NCBI RefSeq assembly: GCF_024055725.1
Contig: NZ_JAMXMX010000018.1
Location: 62,001 to 126,000 of the forward strand
DNA length: 64,000 nucleotides
Source: Actinoallomurus spadix
GTDB taxonomy: Bacteria; Actinomycetota; Actinomycetes; Streptosporangiales; Streptosporangiaceae
Direction of reading: 5' to 3'
In this document: positions 51,236-60,609 of the stretch, in pieces
Layout of the letters: each line of letters starts with the position of its first letter
Position numbering within the stretch: the first letter of the stretch is position 1
Program-made: the position numbers and the translations under genes
Notes under the pieces: generated by a model
What the model was told of the DNA's origin: nothing
Seen by the model: only the letters and a program-made list of their open reading frames with translations
Databases searched by the model: none

Positions 51236-52462
51236 GTGTTCGACTCCGTGGCCAGGCGCGCCCGCGCCGGCGTCTTCGGCTACTTCGGGCTGTCCGGCAT
51301 GACCGTCGGCATCTGGGCCGCGAGCCTGCCCGCCCTCGCCGACCGGCTCGACCTGGACTCCGGGCGGACCGGCACGGCGCTCCTCCTGGTGTCCCTCGCC
51401 GCGCTCGTCGCGATGCAGGCCGCCGGACGGATGGTGGACCGCTGGTCGAGCCGGCGGCTCACCTGGGCGGCCGGTCCCCTCCACGCCCTGCTCCTGCTCG
51501 GGCCGGCGCTCGCGGGCTCCTACTCCGCGCTCCTCGTCGGCGCGGTCGTCTTCGGGCTCGGGTTCGGGCTGATCGAGGTCGGCATGAACGCCCACGCCGT
51601 CGAGGTCGAGGTCCGCTACGACCGGCCGATCATGTCGGCGTTCCACGGCATGTGGAGCCTCGGCGGCGCGGCCGGCGGCCTCGTCACGTCCGCCGTCCTC
51701 CACGGCGGTCTCGGCGTCCGGACCCTCCTCGTCGGCACGGCGCTCGCCATGCCGCTGCTGTTCCTCCTTCCCGCCCGCCTCCTGCTCCCCGGCGCCGTGG
51801 CGCGGGACGAGGCGGACCCTTCTCCCAAGGCGGCGCCCACGGGGCGCGCCCGGGTCCCGAGGGTGATCCTGCTGCTGGGGGTCGTCATGCTCGCCGGCGC
51901 GATCTGCGAGGGCGGCGCGATGGACTGGGCGGCGATGCACGCCCGTCGCGTGCTCGGCGTCTCGGCCGACCTGGCGCCGCTGTCGTACACGGTCTATTCG
52001 GTGGCGATGACGACCATGCGGTTCCTCGGCGACCGGCTGCGCGGCCGGCTCGGCGGCAGCCGGACCCTGCGCCTGGCGGGCGCCTTCGCGGCCGGCGGCT
52101 ACGCCCTCGTGCTGCTCGCCCCCTCGGCCGGCGGGGCGGCCCTGGTATGCGCGTGGGCGGGGTGGATCCTCGTCGGGATCGGCCTGGCGACGGTCGTGCC
52201 GATCGGGTTCAGCACCGCCGGAGCGGACGAGGCCTCGGCCGGGCGGACCATCGCGCTGCTGACCAGCTTCGGCTACGGCGGGCTGCTGGCCGGGCCGGCG
52301 CTCATCGGGCACATCGCCGAGGCGACCTCCCTGCGGACCGCGCTGGTCCTCCCCGGCGTCCTCGCCGTCTTCGTCGCGGTCGCGGGCCCGCCGGCCATCA
52401 CGGCCCTCACCGCCCGCCGGACCCCCGCCTCCGGGACCGCGTCCCTCGAGAGGGCGTCCTGA
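51236..52462 (+). CDS. MFS transporter (sugar-type or FucP-like)
   Basis: A 408-residue membrane protein with 12 predicted helices. It has the MFS loop after helix 2 ('MVDRWSSRRL') and 'GFGLIEVGMNAHAVEVEVRYDRPIMSAFHGMWSLGGAAGGL', typical of the YbjJ/FucP-like group. GTG start with GGGAGGG upstream; the longer reading is unsupported. The divergent ROK repressor suggests the substrate is a sugar or sugar derivative (inference). Confidence 0.85.
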   Translation: MFDSVARRARAGVFGYFGLSGMTVGIWAASLPALADRLDLDSGRTGTALLLVSLAALVAMQAAGRMVDRWSSRRLTWAAGPLHALLLLGPALAGSYSALLVGAVVFGLGFGLIEVGMNAHAVEVEVRYDRPIMSAFHGMWSLGGAAGGLVTSAVLHGGLGVRTLLVGTALAMPLLFLLPARLLLPGAVARDEADPSPKAAPTGRARVPRVILLLGVVMLAGAICEGGAMDWAAMHARRVLGVSADLAPLSYTVYSVAMTTMRFLGDRLRGRLGGSRTLRLAGAFAAGGYALVLLAPSAGGAALVCAWAGWILVGIGLATVVPIGFSTAGADEASAGRTIALLTSFGYGGLLAGPALIGHIAEATSLRTALVLPGVLAVFVAVAGPPAITALTARRTPASGTASLERAS

Positions 52463-52504
52463 CCCTCGCAGGGGGTCCGGGGGCGGGGCGGGGCCGGGCC
52501 GGCG

Positions 52505-54250
52505 TCAGCGGGGCGTCAGCCGCCACAGGTGGTCGGCGGTGCCGTTGTCCTCCCACTGGAGGACCTGGGCGCCGGATGAGGTGCTCATGCCGGTGACGCC
52601 GAGCAGCAGGTTGCTGTTGTAGTTGACAATCTTGTAGGAGCCGTCACCGGCCGGGACGAACCGCCAGAGGTGGTCGGCGGTTCCGGTGTTGCCCCAGAGC
52701 AGCGCGGTGCCCCCGTCGGACGTGCTCATGTCCCTGATGCCGAGCAGCAGGCCGCTCTTCTGATTGACGATCTTGTAGAGGCCGGATCCCGCGTCCACGA
52801 GGGTCCAGTTCTGGTCGGTGCCGGAGGTGGGGCCGCTCTGGACGACAGAGGTCCCCTGGACGGTGCCGGCGTTCTGCGGGTCCAGGGCCAGGCCGCTGTT
52901 CCGGTTGGTGATCTGGTAGCGGCCCGCCAGGGAGGTGGAACCGCCGCCGGGCGTGACGACCAGGTGGTACCCGTCGGAGGCGTTCATCGTCACGGGGACG
53001 GTGACGGAGCCGTTCGAGACGGCGTAGTCGGCCTCGGAGATCGTGGAGGGGCCGGAGACGGCCGTGGTACGGCCACGGGACGGGGTGTACTCCAGTGTGA
53101 CGTGGACGGTGCCGCCGAAGGCCGACGACAGGCCGTTGACCGTGACGGCGCCCGCGCCGCTGCCACCGCCGAAGATGACACTGAGCCGCCTGCCGTCGCC
53201 GGTGAGGGCCGCGGCGCCGTCGAGACCGGTCTGGGCCGGGGGCGTGGTGGTGAGCATGGTGCCGGACATGTCGCCGTACCACTTGTAGAGCCAGTAGGCC
53301 CCGTTGGGCGACCCGCCGGTGTCGGTGAGCGTGTCCCCGAGGGTGCCGTAGTGGTTCCAGAAGGCGAGCTCCGCGTCGTGGACCCCGGCCCGCTCGAACT
53401 TGGCGATGTAGCCCGCCAGCGGCCCGGGCACCCCGACCTCGCTCGTCGTGCCGTACTCCTCGATGGAGATCGGCCGCGGGCCGATGCCGAGGCTGCTCTC
53501 GAGCGAGCGGTAGGCGGCGACGTCGGCGGCGATGTTCCGGCTGCCGCCGAGCTCGTGCCAGCTGACGATGTCGGGAAGGGTGCCGTCCGCCTTGGCGTCG
53601 GTAAGGAACCGGCTCATCGAGCCCTGGTTCCAGTAGGAGTTACTGGGGCCCTGGATCGGAGTCGTGGCGTCCTTGGCGCGGATCTCCCGGTACGTCCGCG
53701 TCCAGCCGGCGTCGAAGGCGCCGGCGTGGGCGGTGTCCCACGTCCAGTCGGGCTCGTTCCAGATCTCCCAGGCGGCGAGGTTCGTGGCGCCGGACGCCTT
53801 GACCGAGGCGATCTGCCGGTCGACGGCGGACAGCCAGTCCGGCCAGCTCACCCACTTGTAGGGGAAGTTGGGGTACCAGTCCGGCATCCGGATGACGACG
53901 TGGGCGCCGGCCCTGGCCGCCTTCGGGGCGACGACCAGGGCGTCGCCGGCGGGCGTGGGCTCGCCGTTGGGGAGCTGCCTCCCGCCGGGCGCCATCTGGA
54001 CGAAGGTGTTCGGCCTCGTCGGGGTGACCAGGCCGTCCGCCGGCGTGCCCGCGTCGGCGAGGCCGTACAGGCCGCCGGAGGCGACGTGGGTGACGGGCCG
54101 CAGCGTCCGGTCGGCGCTGACCACCAGGGTGGGAGCGGCCTGGGCGGGGGTGCTCACGAGCGCGGCTCCGGCCAGCGCCAGCGCGGCGGTTCCCAGGGCG
54201 ACGGCGCGAGCCGGCGGCCGGCGGCGGAGCAGGCGTGCGGGTCTGTGCAT
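52505..54250 (-). CDS. Secreted clan GH-A glycosidase with ricin-type lectin domain
   Basis: A 581-residue secreted protein. Tat/Sec-like signal with RRRPP, ending near 39 (PAQAAP). Catalytic barrel about 45-400: acid/base E166 in 'EIWNEPDWTWD' and nucleophile E264 or E265 in 'ISIEEYGTTS'. Residues about 440-581 form a RicinB_lectin_2 domain with internal repeats ('LLGIRDMSTSDGGTALLWG', 'LLGVTGMSTSSGAQVLQWE'). It probably cuts an arabinose- or xylose-containing glycan outside the cell to feed the importer. A strong promoter and LacI operators precede it. Confidence 0.88.
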   Translation of the reverse strand: MHRPARLLRRRPPARAVALGTAALALAGAALVSTPAQAAPTLVVSADRTLRPVTHVASGGLYGLADAGTPADGLVTPTRPNTFVQMAPGGRQLPNGEPTPAGDALVVAPKAARAGAHVVIRMPDWYPNFPYKWVSWPDWLSAVDRQIASVKASGATNLAAWEIWNEPDWTWDTAHAGAFDAGWTRTYREIRAKDATTPIQGPSNSYWNQGSMSRFLTDAKADGTLPDIVSWHELGGSRNIAADVAAYRSLESSLGIGPRPISIEEYGTTSEVGVPGPLAGYIAKFERAGVHDAELAFWNHYGTLGDTLTDTGGSPNGAYWLYKWYGDMSGTMLTTTPPAQTGLDGAAALTGDGRRLSVIFGGGSGAGAVTVNGLSSAFGGTVHVTLEYTPSRGRTTAVSGPSTISEADYAVSNGSVTVPVTMNASDGYHLVVTPGGGSTSLAGRYQITNRNSGLALDPQNAGTVQGTSVVQSGPTSGTDQNWTLVDAGSGLYKIVNQKSGLLLGIRDMSTSDGGTALLWGNTGTADHLWRFVPAGDGSYKIVNYNSNLLLGVTGMSTSSGAQVLQWEDNGTADHLWRLTPR

Positions 54251-54353
54251 GGGCGAGCTCTCCTCACTGCGGGGCAGGGGACAGGGAGGACCGAGGGCAG
54301 GCCGCCGCGGGCCCGGCCGTGGCTCGGCGGCGACCGCTCACCTCGGGATCATG

Positions 54354-54365
54354 CGGACCGGTTCG
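54354..54365. promoter_or_regulatory. Degenerate LacI operator (GH-A gene leader)
   Basis: CGGACCGGTTCG differs from the palindrome CGAACCGGTTCG at one base. It lies 48 bp downstream of the perfect site and inside the untranslated leader. Confidence 0.55.
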
Positions 54366-54401
54366 ACTCGACGGTGTGGCGGCCCTCCCGGGGAGAGCAT
54401 T

Positions 54402-54413
54402 CGAACCGGTTCG
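54402..54413. promoter_or_regulatory. Perfect LacI operator at GH-A promoter
   Basis: CGAACCGGTTCG, a perfect 12-bp palindrome with the central CpG typical of LacI sites, directly downstream of the -10 at 54420-54425, so it covers the start point of transcription. Confidence 0.85.
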
Positions 54414-54419
54414 CACGCC

Positions 54420-54448
54420 AAGCTAAAGTGACGCCGGTCACGTGTCAA
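54420..54448 (-). promoter_or_regulatory. Sigma70-type promoter of the GH-A gene
   Basis: On the minus strand TTGACA (54443-54448) and TAGCTT (54420-54425) are separated by 17 bases. The operator follows at once. Confidence 0.75.
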
Positions 54449-54492
54449 CCGTGTGCATCGCCGCTTTCACGGCGTTTCGCCGGGCGACCTCG

Positions 54493-55536
54493 TCACGGCA
54501 GGGGGCGGGGAGCGGACCCGGTGCTGGCACGCAGGACGATGGGGGGCATCAGCAGCCGGTGCCGCGGCGTCGCGCCGGCGTCGGCGATGCGCTCGAGGAG
54601 CAGGTCGATGGCGATCCGGCCCATCTCGTGGGCGGGCACGTCGGCCGCGGTCAGCGCGGGGGTCACGGCCTCGGCCCACCGGGCGCCGGCGATGCCCGTG
54701 ACGGAGATGTCGTGGGGGATCCGGCGCCCGGCGTTCGTGAGGCCCCGGTACAGGCCCCCCAGGGACGCCTCGTTCACGGTGACGATGCCGGTGGTCCCGG
54801 GATGGTCGGCCAGGATCTGCTCCGCGCACCGCTCGCCCGCCATGGCGTCGTCGTCGCACGGATAGGCGGCGCCGCTGAGACCGAGCTCCCCGACGGCGCG
54901 CTCGAAGCCGTCACGGGCGCGGTGGGCCGACTCGTAGCCGGCCCGCAGCAGCGCCTCCGGCCGGTTGACGAACGCCACGCGCCGGTGGCCGAGGTCGGAC
55001 AGGTGCTGGACGCACCGCCGTACCAGCGTCCCGTGGTCCAGGTCGACCCAGGCGGTGCCGTCGGGCTCGCCGATGCGGCCGATGGTGACGAACGGGAAGC
55101 CGGTCTCCCGCATGCGCTCGACCCGGGCGTCCTGTAGCCGGATCTCCATGAGGATGGCGCCGTCGACCCGGCGTTCGCCGATCAGCCGCTGGAAGGACTG
55201 CTCCTCGCCCGCGTCGGCCACGGACAGGAGGACGTCGTAGTCGCGGGCGGCCGCGGCCTCCGTGACGCCGCCCATGAAGTTCAGCTGCATGTCGGTGTAG
55301 TGGCTGCCCGCCGGCGGGAACACCAGGCCCAGGGTCCTCGTCTCGCCGCGGGCCAGGGCGCGGGCGAAGGCGTTGGGCCGGTATCCCATCTCGTCGATGA
55401 CCTGCTGGATGCGGCGGCGGGTCGCCTCGGAGACCGGCCGCTTGCCCGACAGGGCGTACGAGACGGTGCTGCGCGACACCTTGGCGCGGCGCGCCACCTC
55501 ACGGATGTTCACCGACGAAGCTTCGAGCCGACTCAA
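54493..55536 (-). CDS. LacI-family repressor of the glycan locus
   Basis: A 347-residue LacI repressor. HTH at 10-60 ('NIREVARRAKVSRSTVSYALSGKRPVSEATRRRI'), hinge to 65, then a PBP-like effector domain ('TLGLVFPPAGSHYTDMQLNFMGG', 'VDGAILMEIRLQD', 'GIVTVNEASLGGLYRGL'). TTG start chosen because GGAGG lies 5 bases upstream. Perfect CGAACCGGTTCG operators flank the locus and are its probable targets, including its own upstream region. Confidence 0.92.
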   Translation of the reverse strand: MSRLEASSVNIREVARRAKVSRSTVSYALSGKRPVSEATRRRIQQVIDEMGYRPNAFARALARGETRTLGLVFPPAGSHYTDMQLNFMGGVTEAAAARDYDVLLSVADAGEEQSFQRLIGERRVDGAILMEIRLQDARVERMRETGFPFVTIGRIGEPDGTAWVDLDHGTLVRRCVQHLSDLGHRRVAFVNRPEALLRAGYESAHRARDGFERAVGELGLSGAAYPCDDDAMAGERCAEQILADHPGTTGIVTVNEASLGGLYRGLTNAGRRIPHDISVTGIAGARWAEAVTPALTAADVPAHEMGRIAIDLLLERIADAGATPRHRLLMPPIVLRASTGSAPRPLP

Positions 55537-55582
55537 ACAGGCCTCCGGAGGAGAGTACGGGCGGCCGACCGGGCGTGCTGCG

Positions 55583-55594
55583 CGAACCGGTTCG
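55583..55594. promoter_or_regulatory. Perfect LacI operator before the repressor gene
   Basis: CGAACCGGTTCG, 47 bp upstream of the repressor start, suggesting autoregulation. Confidence 0.8.
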
Positions 55595-55649
55595 GAACAA
55601 CCACCAGTCTAAGCCGGTCCGATACGGCAGGTATCGGAGACCGCCCTTA

Positions 55650-55678
55650 TTGACCTCGCCCGAAGTGAGGCTTATGGT
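55650..55678 (+). promoter_or_regulatory. Sigma70-type promoter of the importer operon
   Basis: TTGACC (55650-55655), 17-base spacer, TATGGT (55673-55678). The nearest LacI operator begins 17 bases further on. Confidence 0.75.
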
Positions 55679-55694
55679 CGGTCGAACCGTGAGG

Positions 55695-55706
55695 CGAACC
55701 GGTTCG
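55695..55706. promoter_or_regulatory. Perfect LacI operator at importer promoter
   Basis: CGAACCGGTTCG just downstream of the expected start point. A degenerate copy, CGAACCGGTCG, follows at 55727-55737, and half-sites CGAACC appear at 55683 and 55748. Confidence 0.85.
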
Positions 55707-55817
55707 ACCTCAGGCTCCTGGCCTGCCGAACCGGTCGCATCGCACCCCCTGGCGAACCGAGGACGACACCGCCGCTCCGGTCGGCGCTGAACGCATCCGC
55801 GTGAGAGGAGAAGCCCA

Positions 55818-57074
55818 GTGAGGACCCCACCGCTGAAACGACGCGCCGTCGGCTTCGGGCTGGTCGTCGTGGCGCTGTCCGGGAGCATGGTCGGCTGCGC
55901 GTCGTCCGGTGACGACACGGGGCAGGCGTCCGGCGGCGGCACGTACACGATCTGGGACCCGTACCCGCAGTTCGAGGGCGGCTCGGCCTGGGCCCGGCTG
56001 CTCGACAAGTGCGGCTCCGGCGCCGGGGTGACCATCAAGCGCACCGGCTACGACACCAGCGACCTGACCAACAAGGCGCTGCTCGCGGCGCAGCAGGGCA
56101 ACGCCCCCGACGTGCTGATCGTCGACAATCCGGTCGTTTCGACCCTGGCCCAGGCCGGCGTGCTCACCGCCAACGACGAGACGAAGATCGACACGTCCGC
56201 GATCGAGCCGAACCTGCTCGGCGCCGGCCGGATCGGCGGCAAGACGTACGGCATCCCGATCGGCGCGAACACGCTCGCCCTGTACTACAACAAGGCGGTG
56301 CTCAAGAGCGCCGGCGTCGACGCCGCGTCGGTGAAGGACTGGGCCTCCCTGACCGCCGCCCTCGCCAAGGTCACGGCGGCGGGGAAGAAGGGCATCACGT
56401 TCTCGGCCATCGGCACCGAGGAGGGGAGCTTCCAGTTCCTGCCGTGGTTCTGGGGAGCCGGGGCAGGGCTGACGCGGCTCGACTCCCCGGAGGGCGTCTC
56501 GGCGGTGTCGCTGTGGACCGACTGGGTGAAGAAGGGGTACGCGCCGAACTCGGTCCTGAACAACACCCAGACGACGAGCTGGCAGGAGTTCGCCACCGGA
56601 AAATTCGCGTTCGGGGAGAACGGCACCTGGCAGCTGGCGAACGCCGAGAAGGCCGGCTTCGACTACGGCATCATCCCGATCCCGGGCGCGCACGGCGGGA
56701 CCGCGCCCGCGCCGACGGGCGGTGAGTTCGTCACGGTGCCCGTGCAGAGGAAGACCGGCCGCTACGCCACCTCCGAGAAGATCACGGCCTGCCTGACCAG
56801 CACCGAGAACCTCTACACGACCGACACGACGCTGTCGTACATCGCGCCGACGAACGCCGTGCAGACCAGGCAGGTGGCCGCGACCCCCGGCCTGAAGGTC
56901 TGGGTGGACGCCGTGCACGCGGCGAAGGCGCGGACCGGCGATGACCTCGGCACCAAGTACCCCAAGATCTCCCAGCCGATGTGGACGGCGGTGCAGGCGG
57001 CGCTCAGCGGTTCGAAGCCGCCGCAGGCGGCGCTGTCGGCCGCGCAGTCCACCGCGGCGGCCGCGACCCGGTGA
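55818..57074 (+). CDS. Sugar ABC importer, substrate-binding lipoprotein
   Basis: A 418-residue lipoprotein: GTG start, twin-Arg-like N-terminus, lipobox SMVGC (Cys27). Type 2 (extracellular solute-binding family 1) fold: 'YTIWDPYPQFEGGSAWARLLDKC', 'GNAPDVLIVDNPVVSTLAQAGVL', 'YGIPIGANTLALYYNKAVLKSAGVD', 'WQEFATGKFAFGENGTWQLANA'. It delivers an oligosaccharide to the next two permeases. The ligand is inferred to be an arabinose-containing oligosaccharide from the GH127 gene. It overlaps the next gene by 4 bases. Confidence 0.9.
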   Translation: MRTPPLKRRAVGFGLVVVALSGSMVGCASSGDDTGQASGGGTYTIWDPYPQFEGGSAWARLLDKCGSGAGVTIKRTGYDTSDLTNKALLAAQQGNAPDVLIVDNPVVSTLAQAGVLTANDETKIDTSAIEPNLLGAGRIGGKTYGIPIGANTLALYYNKAVLKSAGVDAASVKDWASLTAALAKVTAAGKKGITFSAIGTEEGSFQFLPWFWGAGAGLTRLDSPEGVSAVSLWTDWVKKGYAPNSVLNNTQTTSWQEFATGKFAFGENGTWQLANAEKAGFDYGIIPIPGAHGGTAPAPTGGEFVTVPVQRKTGRYATSEKITACLTSTENLYTTDTTLSYIAPTNAVQTRQVAATPGLKVWVDAVHAAKARTGDDLGTKYPKISQPMWTAVQAALSGSKPPQAALSAAQSTAAAATR

Positions 57075-57979
57075 GCGCCCCGGCCGGATCGGAGCGGGCG
57101 CGCTCCGGCCAGTGGGCGGCCTGGGCGTTCCTCGCCCCCGTCACCGTCTACCTGGCGCTGTTCTACGCCTACCCCCTCTACCGCAACCTCGATCTCAGCC
57201 TGCGGAACTACACCGTGCGCTCGTTCGTGCAGGGCGGCGCCCCCTTCACCGGCGGCCGGAACTACGGCACCGTCCTGCACGACCCGGTCTTCGGGCCCGC
57301 GCTGATGCACACCATGGTGTTCACCCTCGTGTCGCTGGCGTTCCAGTTCACGATCGGCATGGCACTGGCCGTGTTCTTCGCCGGGCACTTCCGGCTGTCG
57401 GCCACGCTGCGCGCGCTGTTCCTGGTGCCGTGGCTCCTGCCGCTGATCGTGTCGGCGTCGACGTGGTCCTGGATGCTGAACAGCGACTCCGGCGTGGTGA
57501 ACGCCGTGCTGCACTGGGTGGGCGTCGCACCCGTCGACTGGCTCACCTCGCCCCGATGGTCGCTGACCTCGGTGATCATCGCGAACATCTGGATCGGCAT
57601 CCCATTCAACCTCGTCGTGCTCTACAGCGGCCTGCAGGCGATCCCGGCGTCCCTCTACGAGGCCGCCGCGCTGGACGGGGCGAACGGCTGGCAGCGGTTC
57701 TGGCGGGTGACCTTCCCGCTGCTCCGGCCGGTCTCCGCCATCACCCTGCTCCTCGGCCTGGTCTACACGCTGAAGGTCTTCGACATCATCTGGATCATGA
57801 CCAGGGGCGGTCCGGCGGACTCGTCCACGACGTTCGCCACATGGTCCTACCGCCTCGGCTTCGGCAACCTGCTGCCCGCGTTCGGCCCCGGCGCGGCCGT
57901 CGGCAACCTGCTGATCCTGATCGCCCTCATCTTCGGCCTGACCTACATCCGTGTCCAGCGAAGGCGGCAGCCGGCATGA
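57071..57979 (+). CDS. Sugar ABC importer, permease 1 (MalF type)
   Basis: A 302-residue membrane protein with six helices of the MalF-type BPD_transp_1 family; the EAA loop reads 'EAAALDGANGWQRFWRVTFPLLRP'. GTG start overlaps the binding-protein stop. It forms half of the channel. No ATPase gene is present in the operon; many actinomycetes use one shared MsiK ATPase, which would have to be encoded elsewhere. Confidence 0.92.
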   Translation: MSAPAGSERARSGQWAAWAFLAPVTVYLALFYAYPLYRNLDLSLRNYTVRSFVQGGAPFTGGRNYGTVLHDPVFGPALMHTMVFTLVSLAFQFTIGMALAVFFAGHFRLSATLRALFLVPWLLPLIVSASTWSWMLNSDSGVVNAVLHWVGVAPVDWLTSPRWSLTSVIIANIWIGIPFNLVVLYSGLQAIPASLYEAAALDGANGWQRFWRVTFPLLRPVSAITLLLGLVYTLKVFDIIWIMTRGGPADSSTTFATWSYRLGFGNLLPAFGPGAAVGNLLILIALIFGLTYIRVQRRRQPA

Positions 57980-58794
57980 CCGCGAAGAGGACCTGGTGGA
58001 AGACGGGCGTGGGCCTCCTGCTGACCGCGCTCATGCTCTTCCCCGTCTACTGGATGATCAACGTGTCCTTCACCAGGGACCAGGACATGCGCAAGGACCC
58101 GCCGGACTGGTTCCCGCTGCACGGCACGGTGGAGGGGTACCGCGCCGTCCTCGACCAGCAGTTGCCGTACCTCGGCACGAGCCTGCTGATCGGCCTGGGC
58201 ACGGTCGCGCTGACCGTGGTCCTCTCGGCGCCCGCCGGCTACTCGCTGGCCAAGCTGCGCCCGCGGGGCGGGGGCGCGCTGAGCTTCGTGCTGCTGATCG
58301 CGCAGATGATCCCCGGGATCATCATGGCGATGGGGTTCTACGCCATCTACCTCTCCCTCGGCGTGCTCAACTCCCCGGTGGGCCTCGTCATCGCCGACTC
58401 CACGATCGCCGTTCCCTTCGGCGTGCTGATCTTCACGGCCTTCATGTCCGGCATCCCGGACGAACTCCTGCAAGCGGCCCGGATCGACGGCGCCGGGAGG
58501 CTCCGCGTCTTCTGGTCGATCGTCCTCCCCGTCAGCCGCAACGCGATCGTCACCGTCTCGCTGTTCGCCTTCCTCTGGGCGTGGTCGGACTTCATCTTCG
58601 CGAGCACGCTCGACGGCGGCGGCGACCGCCGGCCGATCACCCTCGGGATCTACCACTACATCGGCAACAACAACCAGCAGTGGAACGCGATCATGGCGAC
58701 CGCCGTCGTGGCCTCGATCCCCGCGACGGCGCTGCTGATCATCGCGCAACGGTACGTCGCCGCGGGCGTCACGGCCGGAGCGGTGAAGGACTGA
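57976..58794 (+). CDS. Sugar ABC importer, permease 2 (MalG type)
   Basis: A 272-residue membrane protein, six helices, MalG-type. EAA loop 'LLQAARIDGAGRLRVFWSIVLPVSR'. ATGA overlap with permease 1. C-terminus 'RYVAAGVTAGAVKD' is the standard ending of this family. Works with permease 1. Confidence 0.93.
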   Translation: MTAKRTWWKTGVGLLLTALMLFPVYWMINVSFTRDQDMRKDPPDWFPLHGTVEGYRAVLDQQLPYLGTSLLIGLGTVALTVVLSAPAGYSLAKLRPRGGGALSFVLLIAQMIPGIIMAMGFYAIYLSLGVLNSPVGLVIADSTIAVPFGVLIFTAFMSGIPDELLQAARIDGAGRLRVFWSIVLPVSRNAIVTVSLFAFLWAWSDFIFASTLDGGGDRRPITLGIYHYIGNNNQQWNAIMATAVVASIPATALLIIAQRYVAAGVTAGAVKD

Positions 58795-58828
58795 CGGCCC
58801 GGCGCCACGGAAACGAGAGAACCCCTAC

Positions 58829-60550
58829 ATGACGGTCCCGGCCTTCTCCGTCCAGGAGATCCCCTTCAGCCACCACGGTTCGTGGTTCGACGTCTCCCCG
58901 GTCATCGCGCAGAACGTGTACGCCGACGACCTGCACCTCGTCTCGCACCAGACCGGCATGCACCCGATCCTGCGGTTCACGCCCACGGCGGGCGGCGCCC
59001 CCGCCCGGACGACGGTCGAGGCGACGCCGAGCCGGCTCACCTGGGTACGGGACGGCGGACGCGTCGACCTCGCCTACGAGGGCGCCGACACGCTCCGGCT
59101 GCGCGGACGGGGCCTCGGCCTGCGCGTCGGCGCGGCGAGCCCCGAGCTGACGCCCTTCAGCGGCACCTACCTCTACCGCGACCCCGTCGACGGCGCGTAC
59201 GTCTTCACCGTCTACGAGACCGGCCGGCGCTACCGGGTGACGGTGCTGTCCGGCCGCGCCGAGGACACGGCCGGCGTCCAGCGGCTGGGGCACGGCGCGC
59301 GCGGCCTTCACCTCACCGGCGACGGCCAACGCTGGGAGGCCGCCATCGAGGAGTTCGACAGCGCCCGGCGGCCGTACGCGCCGTCCGCGACGTTCGACCA
59401 GGTCACCGCCGCGGCGGAGGCGGAGTTCGCCGCCTTCGCCGACGCCGTCGCGCCGTGGCGCACCGCCGGCACCCCGGCCGCCGAACTCGCCGCCTACGTG
59501 CTCTGGTCCGCCACCGTACGGCCGGCCGGGTTCCTGCGGCGCCCGGCCGTGCTCATGTCGAAGCACTGGATGGACAAGGTCTGGAGCTGGGACCACTGCT
59601 TCAACGCGGTCGCGCTGGCCGCGGGCGCGCCCGAGCTCGCCTGGGACCAGTTCCATCTCGTCTTCGACCACCAGGACGACGCGGGCGGCCTGCCCGACTC
59701 CGTCACCCACTCGGAGGTTCTCTACAACTTCGTGAAACCCCCCATCCACGGCTGGGCCTTCCGCCGCCTCCGCGAACGCCTTCCCGGTGGCCTCGACCGG
59801 TCCCGGCTGTCCCTGGCGTACCGGCGGATCGAGGCGTGGACGAACTTCTGGCTCACCGCCCGGCGCGCCCCCGGCGAGTCGTTGCCGCACTACCAGCACG
59901 GCAACGACAGCGGCTGGGACAACGCCACGACCTTCGACCCGGACCACGTCATCCAGACCTCGGACCTGGCGGCGTTCCTCGTCCTGCAGATGCGCGAACT
60001 CGCCGACCTCGCGACCGAGCTGGGGCGCGCGGACGACGCCGCCGGGTGGCGGCGGGCCGCCGACCGGATGCGCGACGACCTGCTGCGGCAGCTGTGGACG
60101 GGGGAGCGGTTCGTGGCCCGCGCGGTCGGGTCCGGGCGCACGTGGGCCGGGTCCAGCCTGCTCGACCTCGTGGCGATCGTCCTGGGCGAGGACCTGCCTC
60201 CCGAGCCGCGTGCCACGCTCGCCGAACGGATCGAGGCGCACCTCACGCCGTACGGCCTCGCCTCCGAACTCCCCACCTCCGGCCACTACCGGGCCGACGG
60301 GTACTGGCGCGGCCCGATCTGGGCGCCCTCCACCGTGCTGATCGAGGACGGCCTCCGCCGGGGCGGGCGCACCGGCCTCGCCGACGAGGTGAGCGCCCGC
60401 TTCCGCGCGCTCTGCGAGGAATCCGGCTTCGCGGAGAACTTCGACGCCCGGAGCGGCGCCGGGCTCCGGGATCGTGCCTACACCTGGACCGCGAGCGCCT
60501 ACCTGATCCTGGCGGAGGCGCACGAACGTCGCCGCGCCGCCGCCTCGTGA
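58829..60550 (+). CDS. (alpha/alpha)6-barrel glycosidase, GH63/MGH-like
   Basis: A 573-residue cytosolic enzyme. N-terminal beta-sandwich about 1-195, then an (alpha/alpha)6 barrel: 'MSKHWMDKVWSWDHCFNAVAL' (acid Asp candidate), 'HGNDSGWDNATTFDPDHV', 'SGHYRADGYWRGPIWAPSTVLIEDGLRR', typical of GH63/MGH1-type glucosidases and amylo-glucosidase relatives. No signal peptide, so it works on imported sugars. The catalytic role on a specific linkage is inferred from the locus. 34 bp downstream of the permease gene. Confidence 0.85.
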   Translation: MTVPAFSVQEIPFSHHGSWFDVSPVIAQNVYADDLHLVSHQTGMHPILRFTPTAGGAPARTTVEATPSRLTWVRDGGRVDLAYEGADTLRLRGRGLGLRVGAASPELTPFSGTYLYRDPVDGAYVFTVYETGRRYRVTVLSGRAEDTAGVQRLGHGARGLHLTGDGQRWEAAIEEFDSARRPYAPSATFDQVTAAAEAEFAAFADAVAPWRTAGTPAAELAAYVLWSATVRPAGFLRRPAVLMSKHWMDKVWSWDHCFNAVALAAGAPELAWDQFHLVFDHQDDAGGLPDSVTHSEVLYNFVKPPIHGWAFRRLRERLPGGLDRSRLSLAYRRIEAWTNFWLTARRAPGESLPHYQHGNDSGWDNATTFDPDHVIQTSDLAAFLVLQMRELADLATELGRADDAAGWRRAADRMRDDLLRQLWTGERFVARAVGSGRTWAGSSLLDLVAIVLGEDLPPEPRATLAERIEAHLTPYGLASELPTSGHYRADGYWRGPIWAPSTVLIEDGLRRGGRTGLADEVSARFRALCEESGFAENFDARSGAGLRDRAYTWTASAYLILAEAHERRRAAAS

Positions 60551-60609
60551 TGACGCCGGCCCGTACGAGCGGAGCCGCGACGCGGCACCCACGCGACGAG
60601 AGAGCAGGA

